A stretch of DNA of 17,272 bases from Bacteroidia bacterium (GCA_021153285.1 JAGKTT010000042.1:1-17272), one strand, 5' to 3'. Positions 1 to 8,266 are shown, numbered from the stretch's first letter. The notes: generated by a model from the sequence alone, not told the origin. Numbers and translations: made by a program.

Positions 1-1
1 G

Positions 2-70
2 CTCAACGGGTCGTTTCTGAAAGCGGTCCAGTGTTCTGATGGACCCCGAACAACCGGGATTTTACGTTAA
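2..70 (+). CDS. Possible 3' end of a plus-strand gene cut by the window edge
   Basis: Frame 2 is open from the window edge to a TAA at 68-70 and reads LNGSFLKAVQCSDGPRTTGI followed by LR. The other two plus frames stop within about 40 bases. Only 22 codons are visible, so the open frame could be chance. In its favour, a weak hairpin with a T-run follows at 95-120, and the next gene is convergent, as expected downstream of a gene end. I do not recognise the family and assign no function. Confidence 0.2.
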   Translation, partial: LNGSFLKAVQCSDGPRTTGILR

Positions 71-94
71 GCCCTTAGACACACACTTTTGCGA

Positions 95-120
95 CTGATC
101 CCAGAAAATCAGGCTTTTTT
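95..120 (+). terminator. Weak terminator-like hairpin
   Basis: CTGAT (95-99) and ATCAG (108-112) can pair around an 8-base loop, followed by GC and six T (115-120). The polarity fits the end of a plus-strand transcript entering from the left edge. The stem is only 5 base pairs, so this is a weak call. No better stem with a T-run is apparent for the minus-strand macroglobulin gene, which ends at 176. Confidence 0.3.
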
Positions 121-175
121 ATGGGCATCACCGGCACAAAGCAGGCGGAGCACGCCTTTCATCTTCAGAAGGATT

Positions 176-3100
176 CTATTCTACAATAAATTGTCCGTAA
201 TAACCGCCATTGGCTCTGTAATGAGGAGCATATAGCGACTCGATCTCTGGCACTGGAGACACAAACGTTCCTTCTTGAGTAATAAACATAACTTCCTCGA
301 AAGTAGATTTCTCTTCAGGGAAGACGTCGATCCAGTAAAGAGTCCTGTCTGCACGCACTTCCCTATAAGCATACGGAACCACATTATATAATCCATAAGA
401 TATTGGCCTCAACCAGGCACCATCCCATCCGGAAAGCTGATTCTGCGGACGGAAGCAGGCAGGACGAGGAACTGACAGGCGTACGAAGCTGCGGTTTTCT
501 TCACTCCAGAGCGAATATATGGCAATCACTTTATCACCGACTTCAAGCCTGTCACCCACCGATAATTCCACTCTGCCCGAATGAGGCGTTTCCTTATAAT
601 ATTTCACTGAAACCTCAAACCCGTTTCCAGACTCACCGATCTCTTCAAAAGGCTTAAGGAATCTCTTTGACAAAACCACAACTTTTGTCTCCTTCACCGA
701 CTCCGAAGCATCATATACCGAAGCCATAGCCTCAACCAAACCTGGATCTGAAGACCACTGCTGGGTTTCTTTCTGAAGCATCATCCACAGACGGATGTCA
801 TCAGCCAGATCAGAAAGACCGCTCGCAAAATCAGGATCTGCAGACAGGTCTCTGAAAAGATCGCATATCAATGAATGGGCATATGCCTCACTCTCCAGCA
901 GACCTCTCCAAGGCAAGACTGCATTCGGATAATAAACACCTCCGGAATGATGCTCCACGGCATATTCCTTCAACGATTCAAGTTCCACAGCCATTGATCT
1001 ACGCATCTTTGCTCCGGACGATATCCCCCAAGCCTGCGCCAGCTCCAGACCCTCACGAGAAGAAGACAGAGCGTACAATATACCGATCATACGAGCCTTT
1101 GACAATATTGCCCCGTCGGTCCAACGAAGAGTATTCTTCGGAACGAGATAAGCCTTGACATCCTTCTGGAACTCAATATAATCCAGCACCCCCACTGCCT
1201 TTCGCGCAGCATATCTGTCGAACGGTATACCCGCATACATCGAACGCACTCTCATATATTGCCATAAAGAAACCGACCCATACCACAATGGTCTGTCAGC
1301 GTCTGCAAAAAAGGTAGAATCCAGATATTTCACTGCCGCATTGACTGCATCATCGAAATCATCCAAAGCATCCTCACCCAAGACATCGGACACAACGGTA
1401 AGCAATCCTCTGTTTCTCAGTCCAGCATATCGTTCAAGGACAAGAGCCGTAATTACAGGAGATGGTCTCATACCTTCAAACCATCCGAAGCCACCCTCCT
1501 CATCTGCGCAAGACAGAAGTCTGTCCACAGCAGCACGGGCAGCCTCCACATATTCAGGTACATCCTCACCACCTGAAGCTCGAAGTCCTGCCGCAAGCAA
1601 ATTGACATACATTGCTTCTGACTGCGTCACCGCATCTTCCCCATCAGGCTCAACCACCAGTGGGAGAGCGTCGCGCAGCATATCCATCACAGACACCGAC
1701 GAATACTCAGCCCCGACTGAACTTCCATTGACGAATCTCTTCCTCAGCTCATTCATAATATCCTCTTCAGACATTCCGGAAAGAAGTACATCAGAATGCG
1801 CCTCACGTATTACCTGAGAAGCTTCACACACCGGCACAGTTACAAAGACACCGTCTGAAACATCTTTTGACGCAAAGACCACCTTGAATCCCAAGACATC
1901 CACATCAGAAGGTACCTGAACTTCAAATGGCACAGCAGAAGAGCCACCGGAAGGAATATCCACTTTGAAAATATCTGAGCATACAGGTCTCGCACCTTCA
2001 TAAGAATCCCCCGCATACACTTCTACTGACACATTACCGGACACAGACGCGCCAGAAGCATTGGACACAGCAGCTTTAAGCACATATCTGTCACCCTTGT
2101 AAAGATATTGAGGCTGGACCAGATCGATCTTTATCGGCAAGGTCACCAGCATTTCCCTGCGCAAGACATTATTATTCAATTGTTTATTATGAGCAAATAC
2201 AGACACGACGAATGTTGATAATTTATCGCAGGCATAGAAATCGAATGAAATCTCGCCCTCATCCGAAGGATATAGGAATGGTTCAAAGGCCAATGCCGGA
2301 GCAAACGAACCTCTGATCCTTTCAGCTGGAGCAGAATCAGGGGCAGTTTCTGCAAAGGACATATCCAGAGAAGGAGTCTCATTTACAGCCAATCCCGTTG
2401 TCTTCGCTCTTGCCCGACTTCCGAAGATTCCACCTCCTCCATATCCCACTACCACCATTTCTTCCTGCACAAGACCGGCTACCTGGCCCGAGAATGGATC
2501 ATCAAACAACAGTATGTCCGTCAAAACTACAGGATGCGCATCCCCCATCGTCATAGAATAGCCATAGCCAAACCTGCCACTTACAGAAAGTTCCTTAACC
2601 TGTTTCAATGATACCGGTGTTCTCTTGATCTGTTTCCAGGTATTTTCATATATCTGTTCTGTAGACACATCATAGACAGAAGCTACCGCCTCTACACCCG
2701 GAAGAGTCTGGAGTGAAACCGAGCACTTGGCCCCTGGAAGACTCTCATCGGTAAAACGAATAAACTTAAGAGGCAAAGTCAACTGAACCCCAGGACGTCT
2801 CCATATATGAGAGTATTTATAACACTCCGAGTTACGGAAATACAACACTTTCATCTCCACGGCATCCGGATACGACTCTTCATATGCATAACTTATTGTC
2901 TTCAAGCAACCTTTATCGATATGAACAAGGTCAGACTTGAGAAGTTCACGAGTCCTTCCGAAAAGTTCCACTACAGCCCATACCGGACCATTGCCCGCAC
3001 CTGCCTGCAATGTAATATCCTCATCATTCACCACACGGAATACATTCTCCACGCATTCTGGAACCGAAGCATTCTCAAAAGCATCAGGAAGTATGATCAT

Positions 3101-5509
3101 ATGCATTCTTTTCTCGCCTTCCACCTTCCTTCCCTCACCATCCGTAGCGATGACACTGAGTACAAACTCATATATTCCCGGATCATAACCGGCAAAATCA
3201 AGTTTGAGCACATCTGAGGAAACCGTCTCCCCCTCCATAATCATTTCCTTACCCTTCAGCACCTTATATTTCATAGGAATACCCGGGCAGGTCAAGCCAT
3301 ATCTATAGCCGGCGTCACAGGCAACCGATGCCATACTTCCATCCACGACATACACCTGTCGGGACGACTCATATAAAGCACAGGCTCCTTCAGCTATATT
3401 CTGCAGACTACAGTCCACATATGGAGTTTCTTTCACCGGCTGATTGAAGAAATAAGAGTGAGTCTCCCCTGTAGTATCTGTCACCTTCACTTCCACAGAA
3501 TATTCTTCCCATAAGTTTTTCTTCCTCAATACGTCATTGAAGGAAATGACAAAGGAACCATCATCAGCCACCTGCACCTCCGACGCCGAAACCACCTTTC
3601 CGGATAATGTAACCACAGCACTCACCTGAGCCGATGACAACGGATGACCGGCAAAGCTTTCCAATCTTCCGCTGACTACGACCTCATCACCGGAATAAAA
3701 GACCTTATGAGGCTTATCAAAGGTTACGTCAAATGTAGGAAGTACATATTCATCTACAACAAACGGCTTCATACCGAGCATCCGTTCTCCTTCATAAACA
3801 GAAACTGTACAGCTTCCATATCTGGTCAGAGATTCCAATGGAAACTCCCCCGCCAACGAACCGAAATCATTGACACGCAGTTCCTGGAAATCCACTGTTT
3901 TCCCATCAGCATCCGCCAGTTTCACGACATAAATACCCGAAGGATGAACTTTGAGCGAGCCGTCTTTGGAATTCCTTTCATAAATCACCGCCTTGAATTT
4001 CAATATCTCATCGGGGTTATAGGCAGGCTTATCAAGCAATATATATGAATTTCTGCTGACCGTTTCATCATCTGAAGCATATTCTCTGGATGTATAATAT
4101 CGTGATATACGTCTTTCTTTGCCGTCATCATCCTTCACGACACACTCCAATGTATAGCCATAGTCTGCAAGTCGCTTCTCCACATCTTCAGGCAGCCTTG
4201 TATATCCGTTCAGACACAAACCTCTGAACTCTGCCACCTTGCGGTCGCGATATCCCTTATACAGCACAAGGTCCACTCGATCGACAGGCTTTCCGGTCTT
4301 ATAATCCGCCACATATATAGAGGTGCCCTTCGAATCCTGGCGAAGAGACATTGACAATGTATTTTTTGAGAAATAAGATTCTCCAAGCTTGGTGATTCCT
4401 GAAAAGCATTCGATCTTATAGTCCCCGTCTGCCATATCCGGAAGCCTGAAAGTCAATGTATCCGGGGTATAATAACTCTTGACAGGATTATTAAGCAATG
4501 TATCAAAGACCGACTCCTTTTCATCAGAAACCTTGATCTTGACCTTGCTCAGATTCCTCATAGCGACCTGAATATCAGCATCTTTAACCATCACAAACGC
4601 CACCTTGGCATCCAGATGCTCCAAAATATCATCCAATGCTTCACAATATCCGGCCAAAGCCCTTTCCGATCCGCCATAAAACGAATCCCTCTCTTTGATC
4701 AGCTTCACCACACGCTCCCTCATTTCACGGAAATATCCAGACGAACCTTTGACCTTTCCCTCTGCAAATTTGAACTGGATTATGAATTCATTGATCATCA
4801 CGCCCAATGCCTTTCCTTTATATTTCAGCGCAAGGGCTCCGAAATCCTTTTCCACATCATCCGATCTTTCAGGATCGATAACCCTTTTCATATATATATA
4901 CTCGGCAAGACCCGCCTGAGGATAGATTCCACCCAGACTTTCAGAAAGCAGCCTGTACACCTCAGCGCACCCTTCTACAGAAGGACAATGGGACCTTGTC
5001 AGAATATCCCACAGAACATACTGATAATCATCACTTAAGGTAGCAGCAAGAACATCTTCATACACAATTCCCGCCCCTTCATATACATCAGCATTCTTTC
5101 TCGACTTAAGTTTATCCTCATTCTCAGACAGGTACTCAAGTTTCTGCTCCATACTCATACTCCCGCTCCTGAGCAAATAATCAAGTATCGGTTCCCCGTA
5201 CGAATCGATTTCCTCTTTTGCCTGATTCTGAACTTCTTCCGAAACTTTCCAGTCTTGTGCTGATTTCGCTCTCGCATAGAAACAGACAGCCTTGTAATAG
5301 TCCCAGGTACTCCTCTCTTTGAGAGCCTCGGCCTTGATCTTCTCCAGGATATTGGTCATTCTCTGCACATAATCCCTCTGTGAAGCATCTTCATATTCTT
5401 TCCAAAGAGACTCTATTCTGTCATTCCTTTTCCCGTCATTGCCTGCAGGGTACGAGAAAGCCTCTGCGCCAATCAGCACAGCAAGCAGAATCATAAGAAT
5501 CCGTTTCAT
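176..5509 (-). CDS. Large exported alpha-2-macroglobulin-like protein, no thioester
   Basis: This is a 1777-residue member of the bacterial alpha-2-macroglobulin family, whose classical members trap proteases in the periplasm. A signal peptide is visible (MKR, then a hydrophobic run to about residue 18). No lipobox cysteine follows, so a soluble periplasmic or surface protein is more likely than a lipoprotein. The first ~450 residues are a helical, charged region without a recognised motif. An MG2-type domain begins near 490 with LDKPAYNPDE (492-501), the counterpart of the usual 'D+P.Y.PG'. The A2M domain lies around 1072-1160 (FLYPSDEGEISFDF). The helical thioester-type domain spans roughly 1260-1570 and keeps GGFGWF (1339-1344). 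The C-terminus has an MG10-like 'YREVRADRT' segment and a 'G.FVSPVPEIESLYAPHYR' ending. The CxEQ thioester is absent: the equivalent stretch near 1283-1300 reads LPLVVEPDGEDAVTQSEA, and no C-x-E-Q occurs anywhere. MVVVGYG (1018-1024) lies in the bait-like linker. It starts 21 bases after folC and is not beside a pbpC gene. The family call is firm; the target is unknown. Confidence 0.9.
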   Translation of the reverse strand: MKRILMILLAVLIGAEAFSYPAGNDGKRNDRIESLWKEYEDASQRDYVQRMTNILEKIKAEALKERSTWDYYKAVCFYARAKSAQDWKVSEEVQNQAKEEIDSYGEPILDYLLRSGSMSMEQKLEYLSENEDKLKSRKNADVYEGAGIVYEDVLAATLSDDYQYVLWDILTRSHCPSVEGCAEVYRLLSESLGGIYPQAGLAEYIYMKRVIDPERSDDVEKDFGALALKYKGKALGVMINEFIIQFKFAEGKVKGSSGYFREMRERVVKLIKERDSFYGGSERALAGYCEALDDILEHLDAKVAFVMVKDADIQVAMRNLSKVKIKVSDEKESVFDTLLNNPVKSYYTPDTLTFRLPDMADGDYKIECFSGITKLGESYFSKNTLSMSLRQDSKGTSIYVADYKTGKPVDRVDLVLYKGYRDRKVAEFRGLCLNGYTRLPEDVEKRLADYGYTLECVVKDDDGKERRISRYYTSREYASDDETVSRNSYILLDKPAYNPDEILKFKAVIYERNSKDGSLKVHPSGIYVVKLADADGKTVDFQELRVNDFGSLAGEFPLESLTRYGSCTVSVYEGERMLGMKPFVVDEYVLPTFDVTFDKPHKVFYSGDEVVVSGRLESFAGHPLSSAQVSAVVTLSGKVVSASEVQVADDGSFVISFNDVLRKKNLWEEYSVEVKVTDTTGETHSYFFNQPVKETPYVDCSLQNIAEGACALYESSRQVYVVDGSMASVACDAGYRYGLTCPGIPMKYKVLKGKEMIMEGETVSSDVLKLDFAGYDPGIYEFVLSVIATDGEGRKVEGEKRMHMIILPDAFENASVPECVENVFRVVNDEDITLQAGAGNGPVWAVVELFGRTRELLKSDLVHIDKGCLKTISYAYEESYPDAVEMKVLYFRNSECYKYSHIWRRPGVQLTLPLKFIRFTDESLPGAKCSVSLQTLPGVEAVASVYDVSTEQIYENTWKQIKRTPVSLKQVKELSVSGRFGYGYSMTMGDAHPVVLTDILLFDDPFSGQVAGLVQEEMVVVGYGGGGIFGSRARAKTTGLAVNETPSLDMSFAETAPDSAPAERIRGSFAPALAFEPFLYPSDEGEISFDFYACDKLSTFVVSVFAHNKQLNNNVLRREMLVTLPIKIDLVQPQYLYKGDRYVLKAAVSNASGASVSGNVSVEVYAGDSYEGARPVCSDIFKVDIPSGGSSAVPFEVQVPSDVDVLGFKVVFASKDVSDGVFVTVPVCEASQVIREAHSDVLLSGMSEEDIMNELRKRFVNGSSVGAEYSSVSVMDMLRDALPLVVEPDGEDAVTQSEAMYVNLLAAGLRASGGEDVPEYVEAARAAVDRLLSCADEEGGFGWFEGMRPSPVITALVLERYAGLRNRGLLTVVSDVLGEDALDDFDDAVNAAVKYLDSTFFADADRPLWYGSVSLWQYMRVRSMYAGIPFDRYAARKAVGVLDYIEFQKDVKAYLVPKNTLRWTDGAILSKARMIGILYALSSSREGLELAQAWGISSGAKMRRSMAVELESLKEYAVEHHSGGVYYPNAVLPWRGLLESEAYAHSLICDLFRDLSADPDFASGLSDLADDIRLWMMLQKETQQWSSDPGLVEAMASVYDASESVKETKVVVLSKRFLKPFEEIGESGNGFEVSVKYYKETPHSGRVELSVGDRLEVGDKVIAIYSLWSEENRSFVRLSVPRPACFRPQNQLSGWDGAWLRPISYGLYNVVPYAYREVRADRTLYWIDVFPEEKSTFEEVMFITQEGTFVSPVPEIESLYAPHYRANGGYYGQFIVE

Positions 5510-5530
5510 ATTTTGGGGATTAGAGATTTA

Positions 5531-6901
5531 TCATTTCCGGATTGCAACAGCTTCCGACACGACATATGTGCTTCCGCCCACATAGATGAGCGGACGTGCA
5601 TCCGTATCAGCTGCGACAATGCCTGCAGCAATTTCATAAGCAAGATTCATCGCTTCAACGACCGTGCCTGCACAATGCACACGACCGATCGAACGTGAAT
5701 TTTCCTCGCAGAAAGTCAGATATCTGTCACGGATATTTTCAGCCGGAAGTGCACGCTTGCCCTGAGCCTGAGTGAACACATATATTGCGTCCTCAGGCAT
5801 CAGATGGATTACCGAATCCACATCCTTGTCCGCTACAGAGCCATATACGATTATCAGATCTGAGCATTGTCCGTCCTTCTTCATACGCTCCAGATGAGCG
5901 AAATTGTATTTCAATCCGTGTTCATTATGACCGATGTCACAGATTACGTACGGACTGTCATAAAGCTTTTCCCAGCGTCCTCGGAAACCTGTACGAGTGG
6001 ATGTATGAATCAAAGCGTCCCTCACAAAATCCCCTTTGACCCTCAGAACATCCAATACCGCCAGCACCGTCCTCAGATTCTTCCTCTGATACTCCCCCTG
6101 GAGATCCATCTCCTGGAGGATTTCCTCATACTGAGCCCACAAGTCAGGCTCCACCTTATCAGCAAATGTCAAAAGAGACATAATTGCAGTGCGGCTGCCC
6201 ATAAACAGAGGCTCGGGAAGATTGGAATACAAGACTTTACGTTCAAAAACGCCATCGGTTTCAGGATGACTCTCCCCTATCACCACTGGGACTTTCGGCT
6301 TGATGATTCCAGCCTTTTCAAAAGCGATTTCCGGAAGAGTTTCACCCAGCATATCACAATGATCGAGACCTATATTCGTAATGATACTGAGGATCGGATT
6401 GACAATATTGGTACTGTCAAGACGTCCGCCAAGTCCTGTCTCCAGCACCACTACATCCACGTTCTGCTGAGCGAACCAGGTCAACGCCATCGATGTGGTT
6501 ATTTCAAAGAAGGACATATCCAGATGATCGAAGGTTTCCTGCCATTGATGAATGAAGGACCAGACATCTTCTTTCGGAATAAGATTAAAGGATTCTTTGC
6601 ATACCACGCGGATTCTTTCACGGAAGTCCAATATATGAGGAGAGGTGTAAAGTCCCACCTTGAGTCCTTGGGCCGCAAGGACCGATGCCAGCATATTGGA
6701 CACTGATCCTTTGCCGTTGGTACCGGCGATATGTATTGTCCTATATTGCCTGTGCGGGTGCCCCGCGAGCTGATCGAAGAACTCCATATTGGCTATGCCC
6801 GGCTTGTATGCGGAAGCCCCTGTCTTCTGAAAGGAAGGAAACCTCACGAACAGTTTACCTATCATCTCACCATATGCCTTTTCCGAAAAATTCTTGTCCA
6901 T
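5531..6901 (-). CDS. folC: Bifunctional folylpolyglutamate synthase / dihydrofolate synthase
   Basis: FolC is a cytosolic Mur-ligase-family enzyme. It adds glutamate to dihydropteroate and then to reduced folates, using ATP. The 456-residue product has the ATP-binding loop AGTNGKGS (59-66), the family stretch SPHILDFRERI (87-97), ETGLGGRLDSTN (154-165) and GETLPEIAFEKAGI (186-199). The C-terminal ligase domain carries CDIGHNEHG (321-329), the counterpart of the 'D.AHN' motif. Length is typical. I chose the ATG at 6901 because the in-frame extension to 6961 begins with TTG, adds 20 residues unlike the family and would occupy the divergent promoter gap. The candidate -7 box at 6928-6935 leaves a leader of about 20 bases. 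The macroglobulin gene follows after 21 bases on the same strand, so co-transcription is likely. Confidence 0.96.
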   Translation of the reverse strand: MDKNFSEKAYGEMIGKLFVRFPSFQKTGASAYKPGIANMEFFDQLAGHPHRQYRTIHIAGTNGKGSVSNMLASVLAAQGLKVGLYTSPHILDFRERIRVVCKESFNLIPKEDVWSFIHQWQETFDHLDMSFFEITTSMALTWFAQQNVDVVVLETGLGGRLDSTNIVNPILSIITNIGLDHCDMLGETLPEIAFEKAGIIKPKVPVVIGESHPETDGVFERKVLYSNLPEPLFMGSRTAIMSLLTFADKVEPDLWAQYEEILQEMDLQGEYQRKNLRTVLAVLDVLRVKGDFVRDALIHTSTRTGFRGRWEKLYDSPYVICDIGHNEHGLKYNFAHLERMKKDGQCSDLIIVYGSVADKDVDSVIHLMPEDAIYVFTQAQGKRALPAENIRDRYLTFCEENSRSIGRVHCAGTVVEAMNLAYEIAAGIVAADTDARPLIYVGGSTYVVSEAVAIRK

Positions 6902-6915
6902 AATCGCAAAATCGC

Positions 6916-6945
6916 TTGTTGTGAATACAAATTTAACTATTTTTA
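6916..6945 (+). promoter_or_regulatory. Candidate promoter for the PurL-like gene
   Basis: TTG (6916-6918), a 19-base spacer, then TATTTTTA (6938-6945), which matches the Bacteroidetes -7 consensus TAnnTTTG in all but the last base. The implied start is about 20 bases before the ATG at 6974. It lies within the 72-base gap shared with folC. Confidence 0.35.
6928..6935 (-). promoter_or_regulatory. Candidate folC promoter (-7 box)
   Basis: Read on the minus strand this is TAAATTTG, a full match to the Bacteroidetes -7 consensus TAnnTTTG. It lies 26 bases before the folC ATG. The -33 element is poor: the nearest TTG upstream is spaced about 23 bases away. It nearly abuts the opposite-strand candidate at 6938-6945, so the two transcripts may compete. 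Confidence 0.45.
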
Positions 6946-6973
6946 CAAAGTTTATCCCCAACTTGCGCGGAAT

Positions 6974-8131
6974 ATGACAGAAAAAGAATCAGCTTTATAC
7001 TCGCAATACATCATCGACGGCATCAGATGTGACGCCACTCCGGCGGAGCTTCTGAACGAATGTATGAATGAAGAAGATTTAGCAAATGCGGATTGTGCAG
7101 GATTTGAAGATATCCTGGATGAATCCACCGATCCGCCTGTTACATCGTTCAGATACAGCCAGGCCAATGAAAATTCATATCTTGAAGACTGCATCAAGGT
7201 GGCTGAAAAGGAGCGTCCGTTCCGACTGCTCTATCCTGAAGCATTTACAAGACAGAGGATAGCCAAAGCATTGATTGACAGGATCTGGAACGAGGGTCAT
7301 TTCCGTATGGGCAATCTTCATCTATGGGCGAAATGGATATGGAATACCCGCCCGCTGGGCAATATGGCCGCATTCTACCATTCTGTAGAATCCGCAAGCG
7401 GATACATCTTTGACCTGGGAGTAAAGCTTGAAGACTATATATTCGACGAAACAGATCTGGAAAGCCTTCTGGAATTCTATGCCTGGCTTCCGGAAAAGGA
7501 CCTGGAAGCAAACGAAGAATCTCAGGAGGAAATTCAGGTAAAGGATTCACCTTTCCAGAGCAGTCATCCGTGGATATCGGAAAGGCGCAAATGTCCTTCG
7601 AAAATGAAGGCTGACCCGTCCGACTGGCTGATATATATACCTTTTGATACTTGTCAGCACAAGATCGGAGGCTCACTTCTGGCACAGACACAAGGCCATA
7701 ACGGAGGCGTAGGACCTCACATACAAGACCCGGACTATTTCATTGATTGTTATGAGGTTGTGAGAGAATTGGTAGAAGATGGCATCGTCATTGCCGGAGC
7801 TACCGTTTCCGACGGCGGTCTTGCTACTGCCGCTGCATCGATGTGCGGAGAATGCGGAACCTCCATTGACCTATGCGGACTGATCTCCTCCTATCAGGAA
7901 ACCGACACCGTGAAACTGCTCTTCAGCGAGATTCCGGGAGTCATAATCCAGATCAGTGACAACGACTATGACTATCTTGACTCCCAGCTTCTTCTTCAGG
8001 ATATTGCATATTATCCAGTCGGCCATCCGGACCCGTCCGCAACAGGTATAACTTTCAATGAAAGGAGCCGCTGTGGAGTAGCCGGAATCCTTGCATCACT
8101 TCTTGAACAGGCCAGTGAAGGAGAGGACTGA
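6974..8131 (+). CDS. Stand-alone AIR-synthase-related protein (PurL-like AIRS_C domain)
   Basis: The 385-residue protein is cytosolic, with no signal peptide or membrane segment. From about 230 to the end it resembles the second AIRS_C domain of the large PurL (FGAM synthetase): KIGGSLLAQ (230-238), DPDYFIDCYEVVRELVEDG (252-270), AGATVSDGGLATAAASM (274-290, the family's 'S.GGL' loop) and LLFSEIPGVIIQIS (315-328). Residues 1-215 have no recognised motif. They include an acidic start, a Trp-rich stretch (LWAKWIW, 117-123) and an acidic segment near 160-187. The AIRS_N domains, the ATP site and the glutaminase domain of PurL are all absent, so it cannot be a PurL enzyme by itself. I chose the ATG at 6974 because the frame stays open upstream to 6731 only by running antisense through the conserved folC N-terminus. 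It may be a regulatory or structural partner in purine synthesis, or a repurposed paralogue. The domain call is fairly sure; the function is unknown. Confidence 0.78.
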   Translation: MTEKESALYSQYIIDGIRCDATPAELLNECMNEEDLANADCAGFEDILDESTDPPVTSFRYSQANENSYLEDCIKVAEKERPFRLLYPEAFTRQRIAKALIDRIWNEGHFRMGNLHLWAKWIWNTRPLGNMAAFYHSVESASGYIFDLGVKLEDYIFDETDLESLLEFYAWLPEKDLEANEESQEEIQVKDSPFQSSHPWISERRKCPSKMKADPSDWLIYIPFDTCQHKIGGSLLAQTQGHNGGVGPHIQDPDYFIDCYEVVRELVEDGIVIAGATVSDGGLATAAASMCGECGTSIDLCGLISSYQETDTVKLLFSEIPGVIIQISDNDYDYLDSQLLLQDIAYYPVGHPDPSATGITFNERSRCGVAGILASLLEQASEGED

Positions 8132-8145
8132 TTTTACGCAAATTC

Positions 8146-8179
8146 TTTGCTGATTTCTCAGGAAAAATGATTAAATTCG
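8146..8179 (+). promoter_or_regulatory. Tentative ppdK promoter
   Basis: TTTG (8146-8149) and TAAATTCG (8172-8179, one mismatch to TAnnTTTG) are separated by 22 bases, slightly longer than usual. If real, transcription starts near 8186, inside or at the edge of the inverted repeat at 8182-8217, giving a leader of about 80 bases. The gap has no better -7 match on the plus strand. Confidence 0.25.
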
Positions 8180-8181
8180 CG

Positions 8182-8217
8182 CCGGATTTTTTCCTTTTTG
8201 ACAAAGAAAAGATCCGG
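8182..8217 (+). terminator. Inverted repeat between the PurL-like gene and ppdK
   Basis: CCGGAT (8182-8187) pairs with ATCCGG (8212-8217). The arms extend inward as a T/C-rich run against an A/G-rich run, with about one mismatch and one bulge, leaving a tiny loop around TTGAC. Roughly 14-15 pairs can form. A T-rich stretch (ATTTTTTATT) begins five bases later, so this may terminate the upstream gene, whose stop is 50 bases before it. It could instead be a 5' hairpin of the ppdK message. The sequence does not separate these roles. Confidence 0.45.
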
Positions 8218-8266
8218 TCACAATTTTTTATTGATATTATTTATTAATAATCAAATATTTACAATT

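Noticed and set aside
1..175. Possible tRNA or small RNA at the left edge
   Set aside because: No cloverleaf, T-loop GTTC pattern or CCA end could be found on either strand.
2807..3217. Open frame on the plus strand (136 codons) within the macroglobulin gene
   Set aside because: No recognisable domain; it lies opposite a continuous 1777-codon gene, as do several similar frames between 400 and 5040.
4891..4900. TATATATA run as a possible regulatory repeat
   Set aside because: It is a short run within the macroglobulin coding frame, explained by Tyr/Ile codons.
5867..6706. Long open frame on the plus strand (279 codons) across folC
   Set aside because: It is antisense to the conserved FolC motifs, its product resembles no known protein, and the minus-strand frame explains the sequence.
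6902..6961. Extended folC start
   Set aside because: It begins with TTG, adds residues unlike the family and removes the -7 box; the ATG at 6901 starts the expected sequence.
6731..6973. 81-residue N-terminal extension of the PurL-like protein
   Set aside because: It would run antisense through the folC start and its conserved N-terminus, and through the divergent promoter gap. The ATG at 6974 fits the spacing better.
8198..8266. Extended ppdK start
   Set aside because: It begins with TTG inside an inverted repeat, and the added residues (FLLILFINNQIF) are not part of PPDK. The ATG at 8267 is followed directly by conserved sequence.
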